In this document: positions 25,762 to 37,548 of the stretch, in pieces
How the letters are laid out: every line of letters starts with the position of its first letter
Numbering within the stretch: the stretch's first letter is position 1
DNA from: CALXXL01 sp034926605
GTDB taxonomy: Bacteria; Verrucomicrobiota; Lentisphaeria; Victivallales; Victivallaceae
Assembly: GCA_034926605.1 (NCBI GenBank)
Contig: JAYFQV010000001.1
Coordinates: 186,001-250,000, forward strand
DNA length: 64,000 bases
Direction of reading: 5' to 3'
Notes under the pieces: model-generated
What the model was told of the DNA's origin: nothing
Seen by the model: only the letters and a program-made list of their open reading frames with translations
Databases searched by the model: none
Made by a program: the position numbers and the translations under genes

Positions 25762-27648
25762 ATGCCCGGACGCCGCGAACCGCGTTTCCGGCAGCTTTTC
25801 CACTGGTTGCCGCGCAAAAACGGACATCGTCCGCGCTATATCGCCGTGTCGACGGCGTTGATCGCGGCGGTATTGGCGGCATACTTGCTTGCCAGGCCGA
25901 CTTCGGCGGAATCCGGGAGGGCGAAACGAACTCAGGTCATCGTACGGACGTCCGACGGCGAACGGGTCAAGACGCTCGATCCGGTGCTGGCCGGCGATCT
26001 TGCCAGCAGCAATATCGTGACCGCGCTGTTCGACACGCTGGTTCAGTACGATTACGTCAAACGTCCATATGTGCTGAAGCCGTCGATGATCACCGCGATG
26101 CCGCGAGTGTCCGACAACTTCCAGACCTACGAGTTCGAGCTTCGCGACGACCTGCTTTTCCACCCCGACCCATGCTTTGACGGCACCACTCGCAAGGTTT
26201 CCAGTTCCGATGTGGTTTTCTCGCTGCTGCGGCTGGCCGACGCCCGCATGCACAGCTCCAGTTACTGGCTGTTGCGCGGCAAAATCGTGGGGCTGGACGA
26301 ATTCTACAGCCGCACCGCCGCAATGCCGGAAGGCGACTATTCCTGCTACAACAACCCGCCGGCCGGATTCGAGATCATCGACGCCCGACGCTTCGCCATC
26401 CACCTCACCCGGCCCGATCCGCGTTTCATCTACATGCTGGCCATGCCCGGCTGCGCGGTGGTTTCACGCCGCGCGGTCGAGCATTACGGTTCCGACTTCG
26501 CATGGCACCCGATCGGCTCCGGACCGTTCGTGCTGGCGGACTGGCAGCGCGACCACCATATCTTCTTCGACCGTTTCTCCGAATTCCGTGAAGAGTATTT
26601 CCCCGAAGCCGCCGACCCCGCCGACCGCACCCACCGTCTGCCGCTGGCCGACCGGCTCGAATGCTATTGCATACGTCAGGCTTTCAGCTCGTGGATGCTG
26701 TTCCTGCAAGGCAAACTGGACATCAGCCGACTCGACAAGGACAACCTCGACGTGGTACTTTCGCGTGCCGGTACCATCTCCCCGGCGCTGACCGACCGCG
26801 GCATAACCCTGCTGCGCCAGCCGGGCTTCGAGATACAGTACATCGGCTATAATTTCGACGATCCGAAACTTGGCGGCAATATCGCGCTCCGCCGCGCCAT
26901 AAATCTGGCTTTCAATCTGGAGTCGCGCATCGAACATTCCAACATGCAGATGGAGCCAGCGCCCGGGCCGCTTCCTCCGGGCGTCGACGGCTTCGATCCC
27001 GCCATGCGCAACCCCTACAACCATTTTGACCTCGACGAGGCCAGGCGCCAACTGGAAATCGCCGGCTATCCCGGCGGTATCGATCCCGCCACCAGCAAGC
27101 CGCTTGAACTTACTTTCGATCTCAATGGCAACTCCCCCCTGCACCGTCAGCTCGGCGAACTGATGGCCGCCGATCTGCGCAAGATCGGAATCGAAGTCAA
27201 AGTAGTGCTCAATAATTCGCCGCTGTTCTTCCAAAAACTCAAGCGCGGCGAACTCCAGTTGTTCCGCCTCTCCTGGGCCGGCGACTACCCGGACGCCGAA
27301 AACTTCCTCCAGCTGTTTTACAGCGGCAACGCCAACGGCGGCTGCAACCGCACCAACTTCCGCGACCCGGAATTCGACGCCATGTACAAACAGTGCCTGA
27401 CCATGCCGGATTCGCCGGAACGCACCGCCCTGTACAAGAAAATGGTGGCGCTGCTGCTGGAAAAGCAACCGTGGATATTCGAATCCTACCCGATCCGCTT
27501 CCGGCTGGAGTACCCGTGGCTACGGAACTATCTGGAGTGCGATTTCGATTTCGTGCGCTGGAAATACCTGGCGGCCGACCCCGCCATGCGCGAAGCCGAG
27601 ATCGCCAAGTTCAAACCGCTTTCCTTCTCCGAGCTGAACGCCGAATAG
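25762..27648 (+). CDS. ABC transporter substrate-binding protein, family 5 (peptide/nickel type)
   Basis: The 628-residue protein has an N-terminal membrane segment (about 27-46) after a basic stretch, so it is exported or membrane-anchored. The body is an SBP_bac_5 domain: KTLDPVLAGDLASSNIVTALFDTLVQYD, YEFELRDDLLFHPD, the family block HPIGSGPFVLADW, and the late segment YPDAENFLQLFYSG. Such proteins capture oligopeptides or related ligands for import. No permease lies beside it. The only related ATPase in the window is the orphan at 41268, so these parts may come from a dispersed system. No lipobox is seen. Confidence 0.82.
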   Translation: MPGRREPRFRQLFHWLPRKNGHRPRYIAVSTALIAAVLAAYLLARPTSAESGRAKRTQVIVRTSDGERVKTLDPVLAGDLASSNIVTALFDTLVQYDYVKRPYVLKPSMITAMPRVSDNFQTYEFELRDDLLFHPDPCFDGTTRKVSSSDVVFSLLRLADARMHSSSYWLLRGKIVGLDEFYSRTAAMPEGDYSCYNNPPAGFEIIDARRFAIHLTRPDPRFIYMLAMPGCAVVSRRAVEHYGSDFAWHPIGSGPFVLADWQRDHHIFFDRFSEFREEYFPEAADPADRTHRLPLADRLECYCIRQAFSSWMLFLQGKLDISRLDKDNLDVVLSRAGTISPALTDRGITLLRQPGFEIQYIGYNFDDPKLGGNIALRRAINLAFNLESRIEHSNMQMEPAPGPLPPGVDGFDPAMRNPYNHFDLDEARRQLEIAGYPGGIDPATSKPLELTFDLNGNSPLHRQLGELMAADLRKIGIEVKVVLNNSPLFFQKLKRGELQLFRLSWAGDYPDAENFLQLFYSGNANGGCNRTNFRDPEFDAMYKQCLTMPDSPERTALYKKMVALLLEKQPWIFESYPIRFRLEYPWLRNYLECDFDFVRWKYLAADPAMREAEIAKFKPLSFSELNAE

Positions 27649-27661
27649 CCTCGCCGCATCC

Positions 27662-27689
27662 TTGCAAATCCGCAGGTTCGTGCTACATT
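27662..27689 (+). promoter_or_regulatory. Promoter of the DUF2062 gene
   Basis: TTGCAA is followed after 16 nt by TACATT, about 33 bases before the TTG start at 27723, with GGAGG between. Confidence 0.55.
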
Positions 27690-27722
27690 ACTTGGACCGT
27701 AAATGCAATATGGAGGTAAAGG

Positions 27723-28238
27723 TTGAAACGTTGGATTATCCGAAAATATGCGCGGCTGCGCGGTAAGATTCTGAGGGAAAACGCAACGCCGGAATATATT
27801 GCGCGCGGTTGGGCGCTGGGCATGTTCTGCGGGTGTCTTATCCCGTTCGGGCTTCAGCTCATGATCTCGCTGCCGCTGGCGTTTCTGCTCAGATGCAGTA
27901 AAATCGGCGCCACCGTTGGCACGCTGCTGACCAATCATTTCACCATTTTCATCATCTACCCGATACAGTGTTTCGTGGGCAACTGGATCATACGTGGAAA
28001 TCTCACATACGGCAAAATCGTCGGTGAAATGCACTCCATGATCAGGATTTCCGAACATGACGGCATGGTGGCGGGCTTCCGTAAACTGCTGGAACTGGGA
28101 TGGGAGTTCGCGGTGCCGTTTTTCGTCGGCGGCGCGCTGCTGACCGCCGTCATGACGCCGATAACCTATATATTCGTGATAAATCTGGTGCGCAAATACC
28201 GTGACCGCCGCGGAAAAAGATCCGCCGGAACGGCATAG
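27723..28238 (+). CDS. DUF2062 family membrane protein
   Basis: The 171-residue protein matches the DUF2062 pattern, with the early motif ATPEYIARGWALGMFCGCLIPFG and the NHFTIFIIYPIQCFVGNWI segment. It has three or four membrane segments, the last near residues 133-157 followed by a basic tail. The start is a TTG at 27723, supported by a strong GGAGG with 7-base spacing; no ATG upstream fits. The family has no firmly known biochemical role. It is sometimes linked to glycan or membrane genes, and nothing here narrows that. Confidence 0.78.
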   Translation: MKRWIIRKYARLRGKILRENATPEYIARGWALGMFCGCLIPFGLQLMISLPLAFLLRCSKIGATVGTLLTNHFTIFIIYPIQCFVGNWIIRGNLTYGKIVGEMHSMIRISEHDGMVAGFRKLLELGWEFAVPFFVGGALLTAVMTPITYIFVINLVRKYRDRRGKRSAGTA

Positions 28239-28242
28239 AAAA

Positions 28243-28261
28243 GGCCGGGCAAAACCCGGCC
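28243..28261 (-). terminator. Terminator for the flavoprotein gene
   Basis: The stem GGCCGGG / CCCGGCC with a 5-base loop lies between two convergent genes. Only the minus strand has a T-run after it (CCTTTTC), so it mainly serves the flavoprotein transcript. Confidence 0.6.
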
Positions 28262-28299
28262 GCCGCTATTCCTTAAATTAAGGCCCCCATCGAGCGACC

Positions 28300-28914
28300 T
28301 CAGCGGATGAAGTTGGTCCAGACACGCTCCGTTTCCTCGGTGTGCGGTTCGCCGGATTTGGCAATCGATTTAAGCAGATAAGCCATGTTATGACCGAGCG
28401 TCCGCATTATCTGCATGCCTTCCAAATCCTGCCTGACCTGTTCGGGGGTGTTGCCGTGGGTGGCGTTCCAGTATACCGAAGACACCACCGGCATACGGTT
28501 GATGGTGAAATATTTATTCAACCGGTCGAACGCCGCGCTCGCGCCGCCGCGGCGGCAGTTCACCACGCAAGCCGCCGGTTTGTAGCGCAGTTTGCTTCCG
28601 GATGAGAAAAATACCCGGTCGAGAATGGCGCACACGCTGCCGGCCGGGCCGGCATAGTAGACCGGCGAACCGATGATCAGACCGTCGCACTCTTCGATCT
28701 TCCCGACAAACTCCGTGTAAAGTTCGTCTTTGAACACGCAACCGTTGCCGTCCGCGCAGTGGCGGCAGTCGATGCATCCTCTAACCGGCTTGTTCCCAAT
28801 GTGGATTATTTCCGAATCCACCCCGTTTTCGGCTAGAACGCCAGCTATTTCGCTCAGCACCGTAAAAATGCAGCCGTCCCGATGCGGACTGCCGTTGAAC
28901 AGCAGAACTTTCAT
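28300..28914 (-). CDS. NADPH-dependent FMN reductase / iron-sulfur flavoprotein-like
   Basis: The 204-residue protein has a flavodoxin-like fold. The phosphate loop is NGSPHRDGCIFTVL, and the flavin-site motif GSPVYYAGPAGSVCAILDR follows near residue 80. A cysteine cluster (GCIDCRHCADGNGC) near residues 47-60 matches the compact CxxCxxC(x4-7)C motif of iron-sulfur flavoproteins, which may hold a 4Fe-4S cluster next to FMN. Such proteins are common in anaerobes and pass electrons or reduce quinones or oxygen species. AAGGAGG precedes the ATG and the promoter is strong. It is divergent from the XRE-cupin-ligase fusion. Confidence 0.82.
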   Translation of the reverse strand: MKVLLFNGSPHRDGCIFTVLSEIAGVLAENGVDSEIIHIGNKPVRGCIDCRHCADGNGCVFKDELYTEFVGKIEECDGLIIGSPVYYAGPAGSVCAILDRVFFSSGSKLRYKPAACVVNCRRGGASAAFDRLNKYFTINRMPVVSSVYWNATHGNTPEQVRQDLEGMQIMRTLGHNMAYLLKSIAKSGEPHTEETERVWTNFIR

Positions 28915-28946
28915 AAAACACCTCCTTTAGTGTGAAAAACGGCTGT

Positions 28947-28975
28947 ATTATATCACGCTCAGCCGACATTTTCAA
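28947..28975 (-). promoter_or_regulatory. Strong promoter of the flavoprotein gene
   Basis: On the minus strand TTGAAA is followed after 17 nt by a perfect TATAAT, 33 bases before the ATG at 28914. Confidence 0.72.
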
Positions 28976-29015
28976 CCCCTCGGTGGAAACGGGCGGCATA
29001 GCGGACGAAAAAAAA

Positions 29016-29044
29016 TTGACAACGCCCCCTTTGCATGTTATCTT
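29016..29044 (+). promoter_or_regulatory. Promoter of the XRE-cupin-ligase gene
   Basis: A perfect TTGACA is followed after 17 nt by TATCTT, about 35 bases before the ATG at 29079. It is 40 bp from the divergent flavoprotein promoter, so the regulator encoded by either gene could act on both. Confidence 0.6.
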
Positions 29045-29078
29045 AAATAAATCCATTTACAAGAAACGGAGTCACCTA

Positions 29079-31355
29079 ATGGAAAATCAGCTGGTGCAGA
29101 TGGGCCGTCGTATCCGCGAAGCGCGGACCACGCTCGACATTTCCCCGACCGAAATGGCCGAATTGCACAATATTTCAGTGGAAGAATACCTCAAGCACGA
29201 GTCCGGCGAATTGGACAGCTCTTTCACTTTCCTGCTTCGCTGCGCCGAGCGGTTCAATGTTGACATCAGCGCGTTCGTCACCGGCGAATCTCCGAAACTT
29301 TCCGGCTATACTCTCGTACGCTCCGGCGAAGGCACTCCGATCAAGCGCCGCGCCGGGTTCGAATATCTGCATCAGGCCGCCCGGATGAAAAACCGCAGTG
29401 CCGAGCCATTCGTGGTGCGGGCGCCGTTCACCGACGACACCTCCCCGATACACCTCTCCAGCCACGCCGGGCAGGAATTCGACTACATATTGGAAGGGCA
29501 ACTCAAGTGCCAGTTCGAAGACAAGATCGAGATACTCGGCCCCGGGGACAGCGTCTATTATGACTCCGGCCGTCTTCACGGCATGGTCGCCACCGGCGGC
29601 AAGGAGTGCGTGTTCCTTGCGGTGGTGATCAAAAGCGCACTGGTCGGGGAGCATGAGTACGTGCACGAACCCATGCACAAACACGGATTCCGGCGCGACG
29701 GGTTGCTCTACCAGCAGTTCATGACCGAGGAATTCGACAAAACCGGCCTGCTCTCCAAGGTTTCGTACCACTATCCCGAAAACTACAATTTCGCGTTCGA
29801 CGTTCTGGACGTGCTGGCCGCGAAGAATCCGGACAAACTCGCGATGAAATGGGTCAGCAAGCACCACGAAGTGCGCGACTTCACCTTCGGCGACATTTCG
29901 CGAGAGTCCAAGCGCGCCGCCAACTACTTCGCCTCCCTCGGCATCGGCCGCGGCGACCGCGTTATGCTGGTGCTCAAACGCCACCACCAGTTCTGGTACA
30001 TTCTGAACGCGCTGCATCGTCTGGGCGCGGTGGCGGTTCCGGCCAGCAACCAGCTCATGCAGCATGATTTCGAATACCGCTTCACAGCCGGGAACATCAA
30101 GGCGCTGATCTGCTCCGGCGACGAGGAAATCGCACACCATGCCGAGCTTGCCATGCCCGCCGCTCCCTGCCTCGCAATCAAGATAATGGTCAACGGCGAC
30201 CGCCCCGGCTGGCTCAACTTCGACCGCGAATATCCCGCGTTCCCGGCCGAATTCGAACGCCCCGCGGAACTGCGGGCCGACGACCCATCCATAATGTTCT
30301 TCTCTTCCGGAACCACCGGCTATCCCAAGATGGTCATCCACAGCAACACCTACAGTCTGGGGCATATCATAACCGCCCGCTGGTGGCAGAACGTCGATCC
30401 CGACGGTCTCCATTTCACCATCTCCGACACCGGATGGGGCAAGGCGCTGTGGGGCAAAATCTACGGACAGTGGCTCTCCGAAGGCGCCATCTTCACCTAC
30501 GACTTCGACCGCTTCGACCCGGCCGACATCCTGCCGATGTTCAAGCGCTTCAACATCACCACCTTCTGCGCTCCTCCCACCATGTACCGCTTCTTCATCA
30601 AGGAGGACCTCTCCAAATACGACTTCTCTTCGCTGAAATACGCGACCACCGCCGGTGAGGCGCTCAACGCCGAAGTTTACCAGCAATTTCTGCGGGCAAC
30701 CGGCTTGAAGATCATGGAAGGGTTCGGCCAGACCGAATCCACCATGCTGATCGGCAACCTGGTCGGCTCAACCCCCAAGCCGGGCTCGATGGGCAAGGCC
30801 TCCCCGGAATACAAGGTGGAGCTGGTAGATCAGGACGACCGCCCGGTGGCGGCCGGCGAAATCGGCGAGATCGCGGTGAAGGCGCGCCCGGACGAGGTGG
30901 TCGGCCTGTTCCGCTGCTACAACTGCACCGACCAGTCCAACGCCGAGGCATGGCGCAACGGTTACTACCACACCGGCGACACCGCCTGGTGCGACGAAGA
31001 CGGCTATTTCTACTACCACGGCCGCACCGACGACGTGATCAAAAGCTCCGGCTACCGGATCGGCCCGTTCGAAATCGAAAGCATCCTTATGGAGCTTCCG
31101 TACGTGCTGGAGTGTGCGGTTACGGGGGCCCCCGACCCGGTGCGCGGCCAGGTGGTCAAAGCCACCGTTGTGCTCACGCGCGGCACCGTCGGCACCGACG
31201 AACTGAAGAAGGAGATTCAGAATTACGTCAAGACCAACACCGCGCCATACAAATATCCGCGGCTGGTCGAATTCGTTGAGGCGCTGCCCAAAACCACCAA
31301 CGGGAAAATCCGACGGGCCGCGCTGCGCGAAAGCGACGCCGGCAAGGACAGCTAG
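29079..31355 (+). CDS. Fusion of XRE-type HTH, cupin and AMP-dependent acyl-CoA synthetase
   Basis: The 758-residue protein joins three parts. Residues about 8-65 form an XRE/Cro-type helix-turn-helix (MGRRIREARTTLDISPTEMAE). Residues about 100-175 form a cupin with HAGQEFDYILEG and GPGDSVYYDSGRLHG. The remaining ~540 residues are an acyl-CoA synthetase with FFSSGTTGYPKMV, GFGQTEST, YHTGDTAWCDEDGYFYYHGR and the catalytic lysine motif KTTNGKIRR. It resembles the medium-chain or acetyl-CoA synthetase branch. The start at 29079 follows ACGGAG. A transcription factor fused to the ligase could sense its own substrate or product; that is inference. Confidence 0.85.
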   Translation: MENQLVQMGRRIREARTTLDISPTEMAELHNISVEEYLKHESGELDSSFTFLLRCAERFNVDISAFVTGESPKLSGYTLVRSGEGTPIKRRAGFEYLHQAARMKNRSAEPFVVRAPFTDDTSPIHLSSHAGQEFDYILEGQLKCQFEDKIEILGPGDSVYYDSGRLHGMVATGGKECVFLAVVIKSALVGEHEYVHEPMHKHGFRRDGLLYQQFMTEEFDKTGLLSKVSYHYPENYNFAFDVLDVLAAKNPDKLAMKWVSKHHEVRDFTFGDISRESKRAANYFASLGIGRGDRVMLVLKRHHQFWYILNALHRLGAVAVPASNQLMQHDFEYRFTAGNIKALICSGDEEIAHHAELAMPAAPCLAIKIMVNGDRPGWLNFDREYPAFPAEFERPAELRADDPSIMFFSSGTTGYPKMVIHSNTYSLGHIITARWWQNVDPDGLHFTISDTGWGKALWGKIYGQWLSEGAIFTYDFDRFDPADILPMFKRFNITTFCAPPTMYRFFIKEDLSKYDFSSLKYATTAGEALNAEVYQQFLRATGLKIMEGFGQTESTMLIGNLVGSTPKPGSMGKASPEYKVELVDQDDRPVAAGEIGEIAVKARPDEVVGLFRCYNCTDQSNAEAWRNGYYHTGDTAWCDEDGYFYYHGRTDDVIKSSGYRIGPFEIESILMELPYVLECAVTGAPDPVRGQVVKATVVLTRGTVGTDELKKEIQNYVKTNTAPYKYPRLVEFVEALPKTTNGKIRRAALRESDAGKDS

Positions 31356-31436
31356 CTCAAGCGGACTTGCCGGAGCCATCCGCTTCGCATGATGGTGGCC
31401 GGAAACGTTCCGACTGCCGTTTTTTCCGAAATAATA

Positions 31437-31456
31437 GCCCGCCGGCAACGGCGGGC
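31437..31456 (+). terminator. Terminator after the XRE-cupin-ligase gene
   Basis: The stem GCCCGCCG / CGGCGGGC with a GCAA tetraloop is followed by TGCTTGTTTTT, about 80 bases after the stop. Confidence 0.75.
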
Positions 31457-31459
31457 TGC

Positions 31460-31487
31460 TTGTTTTTCACCATATCCGCACTATTGT
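31460..31487 (+). promoter_or_regulatory. Possible promoter of the repeat lipoprotein
   Basis: TTGTTT is followed after 16 nt by TATTGT, 23 bases before the ATG at 31511, with AAGGAGG between. The -35 box overlaps the T-run of the preceding terminator. Confidence 0.4.
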
Positions 31488-31510
31488 AAGTCTTCAAGGA
31501 GGATCGGTGT

Positions 31511-32119
31511 ATGAAAAAACTTGCTTGCCTTTTTGCCGCAGCCCTGCTGGCCGGATGCGCGTCCCCGCACGGACTGGTTGAGATCACCTGGACCCCGGTG
31601 CAAATGGGGCTTCCCGGCCCGCTGATGCTAGCCGTTACCGGCGACGCGGAAAACTCCATGCCTTCGGTTTACGGCCTCATGGGGCCGTTTACAAGCGGCG
31701 CCGACGACTTCATCGGCATCGGGGCAAGTCTGACCGCCGGAGCGAAGAACAGCTACGGTCTGTGCGCCGGACTGGTCACCCTCAACCGGAACAACTACGG
31801 CCTGGCCGCCGGCGGGCTGTACAATTATTCCGAAAACAACTATGGAGTGGAACTCGGCATATTCAATACCGTCATCCCGGTTCTTATGTCCGCCAGCGAA
31901 AGAAACAACTTCGGCCTTCAACTCGGGGTATTCAACATCGCCGCCAACAGCGGGGTGCAGTTCGGCCTTATCAACGGTACCGGCCCCACCGATGACGGCG
32001 GCATTCAGATCGGGCTCCTGAATTTTGACGACGATGGGTTTATGCCGTTTTTCAATATAAACCGGGCCATACCCACCGCCACCGACGAAGCTGATTTGGG
32101 ATTGGATACGAACCTGTAA
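31511..32119 (+). CDS. Lipoprotein with short glycine-rich beta repeats (LA_2272-like)
   Basis: The 202-residue protein has a lipoprotein signal with lipobox LLAGC at residues 14-18, so it is probably acylated and sits in the outer or inner membrane. The mature part repeats a short unit of the form N-N-(Y/F)-G-(L/V)-x-x-G-x-x-N: for example NNYGLAAGGLYN, NNYGVELGIFN, NNFGLQLGVFN and GVQFGLING. This resembles the surface repeat of Leptospira LA_2272-type proteins and suggests a small beta solenoid or barrel. It has a strong AAGGAGG site and stands alone between two terminator-like hairpins. The function is unknown. Confidence 0.7.
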   Translation: MKKLACLFAAALLAGCASPHGLVEITWTPVQMGLPGPLMLAVTGDAENSMPSVYGLMGPFTSGADDFIGIGASLTAGAKNSYGLCAGLVTLNRNNYGLAAGGLYNYSENNYGVELGIFNTVIPVLMSASERNNFGLQLGVFNIAANSGVQFGLINGTGPTDDGGIQIGLLNFDDDGFMPFFNINRAIPTATDEADLGLDTNL

Positions 32120-32217
32120 GCGCCCCCGGGGGCGGGACTCCGCCCCCTTCCCCAAACCGGCCGGCCGACGCCGCTCAAAAACACCCCAATTATATTCGCG
32201 ATTCTTGAATTTTCTGC

Positions 32218-32245
32218 TTGAAATTCGCGGAAACAAGGGTATATT
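32218..32245 (+). promoter_or_regulatory. gyrA promoter
   Basis: TTGAAA is followed after 16 nt by TATATT. A second perfect TATAAT lies at 32254-32259 but lacks a -35 box. A GC-rich hairpin (GGGGGCGG / CCGCCCCC, 32128-32147) lies upstream after the lipoprotein gene. Confidence 0.55.
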
Positions 32246-32317
32246 TCTCTTAATATAATAGTAAGAGTGCCAACCGCCGCTCCGGAAGGGGGCGGAAAGA
32301 AATCGAAAGTTGTACCT

Positions 32318-34888
<2,571 letters not shown>

Positions 34889-35680
34889 GCTGCCGAAAAT
34901 TCTCGGGATCGTTAACGTGACCCCGGATTCGTTCTCCGGCGGGCTTGACCCGTCGGAGGCGCGCCGGGTCGCGCTCGGAATGATCGACGCCGGCGTCGAA
35001 GCCATAGACGTGGGCGGCGAATCCACCCGACCCGGCGCCCAGCCGGTTCCGGAAAACGAGGAAATCGCCCGCGTGGTGCCGGTAATCCGGGCCATCGCCG
35101 AAGCCCGCCCTCAAGCGTTCATCAGTGTGGACACCCGGAAAAGTGTCGTTGCCCGGGCCGCGGTCGCGGCCGGAGCCGCCATGATAAACGACGTAAGCAT
35201 GCTCGGATACGATCTGGAGATGCCGGCCGTCGCCGCCGAACTCGGCACTTTTCTGGTGATTTGCCACAACCGGGGCGTTCCAGCCACCATGAACACCATG
35301 GCCTCATACGGCGATGTTACCGAAGAGGTGATGGCCGAACTTTCCGAGGCGCTGGAAAAAGCACTGGCCGCCGGCGTAAAAAAGGAAAAGATCATTCTCG
35401 ACCCCAATCTCGGGTTCGCCAAGAATACCAACCACAATCTCGAAATTCTCGCCAACCTCGGCAAACTGCGCAGCCTGGAACATCCGCTGATGATAGGCCA
35501 TTCGCGCAAGCGTTTCATCGGCGAACTGTGCAACCTCGCCGACCCCAAAATGCGCGACGCGGCTACCCTCGGGCTGTCGGTGGCGTTGACCGGCCGGGTG
35601 GAATGGCTTAGAGTGCATGATGCAATAGGACACGCGCAAGCGTTCAAACTGCTGGGAAATATTGAGTTCGGGGAGGAAAT

Positions 35681-37486
35681 ATGAATCTGCTCGCAATCGG
35701 GTCGCTTTGGGGCGCGCTGGAAGCCGCGGCGGAAATACTTCAACCGCTGATGGAAATGCTGCTTCTGGCGGCGATCATCTACCTGCTCTTTTATTCGCTG
35801 CGCGGCACACGCGGCTCAAACATGCTGTGGGGCATCGCGCTGGTGCTGGTGGTGTTCACCACGCTGGTATGGCTGCTGAACTTTTCGGTGGTACTGTGGT
35901 TGATGGGCCAGATATGGCTGGTGGTGCCGACGCTGCTGATCGTGGTGTTCCAGCCGGAGCTGCGGCGTTTTTTTGCTCACCTCGGCAGCAATCCGTTCTC
36001 CCAGCTGTCGCGACGGCGCGAAGGCATCGGGGAAGTAATCCAGGCGGTGGAGGAAATGAGCCGCAGCCGCACCGGAGCGCTGATTGTGTTCGAAGGCCGG
36101 ATAGGTATGCAGAACCTGATAAACGACTCGATCGCGCTGGATATAAGACTCAACGCACTGATAATAGAGTCGATATTCTACCCGAATTCTCCGCTGCATG
36201 ACGGCGCCATGGTCATCCGCAACGACCGCATCGTGGCGGCCCGCGCAATCCTGCCCCTGTCACGCGATGAAAACCTGTCGCGCACCATGGGCACCCGCCA
36301 CCGCGCCGCGCTGGGCATCACCGAGGAGAACGACTGCGTGGTGGTTATCGTTTCCGAAGAAACCGGCGGCATCAGCGTCGCCTTCTCAGGCGGCATTCAG
36401 CGCGATCTTACCGTACCCGAACTCAGCCGCCGGTTGCACGAACTGCTGCTGAGGGAATCCGCCCCGTCCGGCGCTTCCGCAAGCGCAATAGGCGGCGGAA
36501 TGGTGGAGTTCCGGGCCAAGGCATACGATTACGCAAAAAGGATGTTCACCCGCGACCTTCCGCGCAAACTGCTGGCGCTGGTGCTCGCCTTCGGCGTATA
36601 TTTCATCGGTTCGCTGGTAACCGGCAAGGAGCAGGTCATAACCAAGGTTCCGTTGAAGATCGAACTTCCGGACACGCTGGTTAACGTGGACCGCTCCCCG
36701 ATTTCGCTTGAACGCGTGGAGCTGCGCGGCGCGCCGGCCGATCGCTCGCGGCTGACCGCCAAAGTCCAGATCGACCGCAAGCGTTTCCGCCGCGGCGAAC
36801 CTTACACGGTTACCATAACGCCCGAAGACGTGGACGCGCCATTCGGCTCGAAAGTGGTCTCGGTGGAACCGCAGACCATCAGTCTGAACCTGGAAGCGGT
36901 GGAGGCCAAACAGGTGCCGGTGGTGGCCGACCTGACCAATATGGACCGTATGAACAAAAACTATACCGTTGGCGACGTGATATTCAACCCGCGCGAAGTG
37001 ACGGTGAGCGGTCCGGAATCGCTGCTGAAAGACCTTGCGGCGGTGCGCACCGAGCCGGTGCCGTTGAGCAGCGGACTCACCGAAGGATTCAGTTACGAGG
37101 CCAATCTGGCCAAATATACCGGCCTCACGCTGCGGCCTTCAGTGGTGGAATGCAAAGTTGACATAAAGCTGGAGAACTCATCTCGGGAGTTCGACGCGGT
37201 GCCGATCCGCATCCTCGCCCCACGCGAATTTCTGGACAAAAACAAGGTGGAACTGTTCTCGAACACCACTGTCAAAATCACGCTCTACGGCTCCAGCGAC
37301 GCACTGGCCCATTTCAACGACAAGTCGCTGTGCGCCTATGCCGATCTGTCGTCGCCGCCGGACAATCAGCTCTCGTTCGCGGCCGACGTCAAATGTTCGG
37401 TGCCGCCGGAGACCAAGTTGCAGGTCAAGGATATCGCTCCACTGCAGGTGACGGTTAAAATCGTTCCGCGAAACGTCACGCCTTGA
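35681..37486 (+). CDS. Diadenylate cyclase CdaA fused to CdaR (YbbR) domains
   Basis: This 601-residue protein joins two proteins that are usually separate. Residues 1-90 hold three membrane segments. Residues 95-255 form a DAC domain that makes c-di-AMP from two ATP, with DGA at 174-176 and RHR at 206-208 both intact. After a linker, a fourth membrane segment (about 296-313) is followed by some 285 residues of YbbR-like repeats that should lie outside the membrane. CdaR normally binds CdaA as a separate regulator. The order folP-cdaA-cdaR is known, but here one reading frame covers both. GGGAGG precedes the ATG. glmM, often next, is missing. Confidence 0.88.
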   Translation: MNLLAIGSLWGALEAAAEILQPLMEMLLLAAIIYLLFYSLRGTRGSNMLWGIALVLVVFTTLVWLLNFSVVLWLMGQIWLVVPTLLIVVFQPELRRFFAHLGSNPFSQLSRRREGIGEVIQAVEEMSRSRTGALIVFEGRIGMQNLINDSIALDIRLNALIIESIFYPNSPLHDGAMVIRNDRIVAARAILPLSRDENLSRTMGTRHRAALGITEENDCVVVIVSEETGGISVAFSGGIQRDLTVPELSRRLHELLLRESAPSGASASAIGGGMVEFRAKAYDYAKRMFTRDLPRKLLALVLAFGVYFIGSLVTGKEQVITKVPLKIELPDTLVNVDRSPISLERVELRGAPADRSRLTAKVQIDRKRFRRGEPYTVTITPEDVDAPFGSKVVSVEPQTISLNLEAVEAKQVPVVADLTNMDRMNKNYTVGDVIFNPREVTVSGPESLLKDLAAVRTEPVPLSSGLTEGFSYEANLAKYTGLTLRPSVVECKVDIKLENSSREFDAVPIRILAPREFLDKNKVELFSNTTVKITLYGSSDALAHFNDKSLCAYADLSSPPDNQLSFAADVKCSVPPETKLQVKDIAPLQVTVKIVPRNVTP

Positions 37487-37510
37487 CACGAGCCGAACAT
37501 GTGCTATATT
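37483..37510 (+). promoter_or_regulatory. Promoter of the PpiD-like gene
   Basis: A perfect TTGACA is followed after 16 nt by TATATT, 38 bases before the ATG at 37549. It starts directly over the stop of the cyclase gene. Confidence 0.7.
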
Positions 37511-37548
37511 ACCGGGTTTGTTTTCAATACATACAGAAAGTGAAATAA

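Noticed and set aside
28243..28261. Hairpin as a terminator for the DUF2062 gene on the plus strand
   Set aside because: No T-run follows on the plus strand; the T-run is on the minus strand, so it is assigned to the flavoprotein gene.
32267..32317. Upstream GTG start for gyrA
   Set aside because: It adds 17 non-conserved residues; the ATG at 32318 matches usual GyrA N-termini, although neither has a strong ribosome site.
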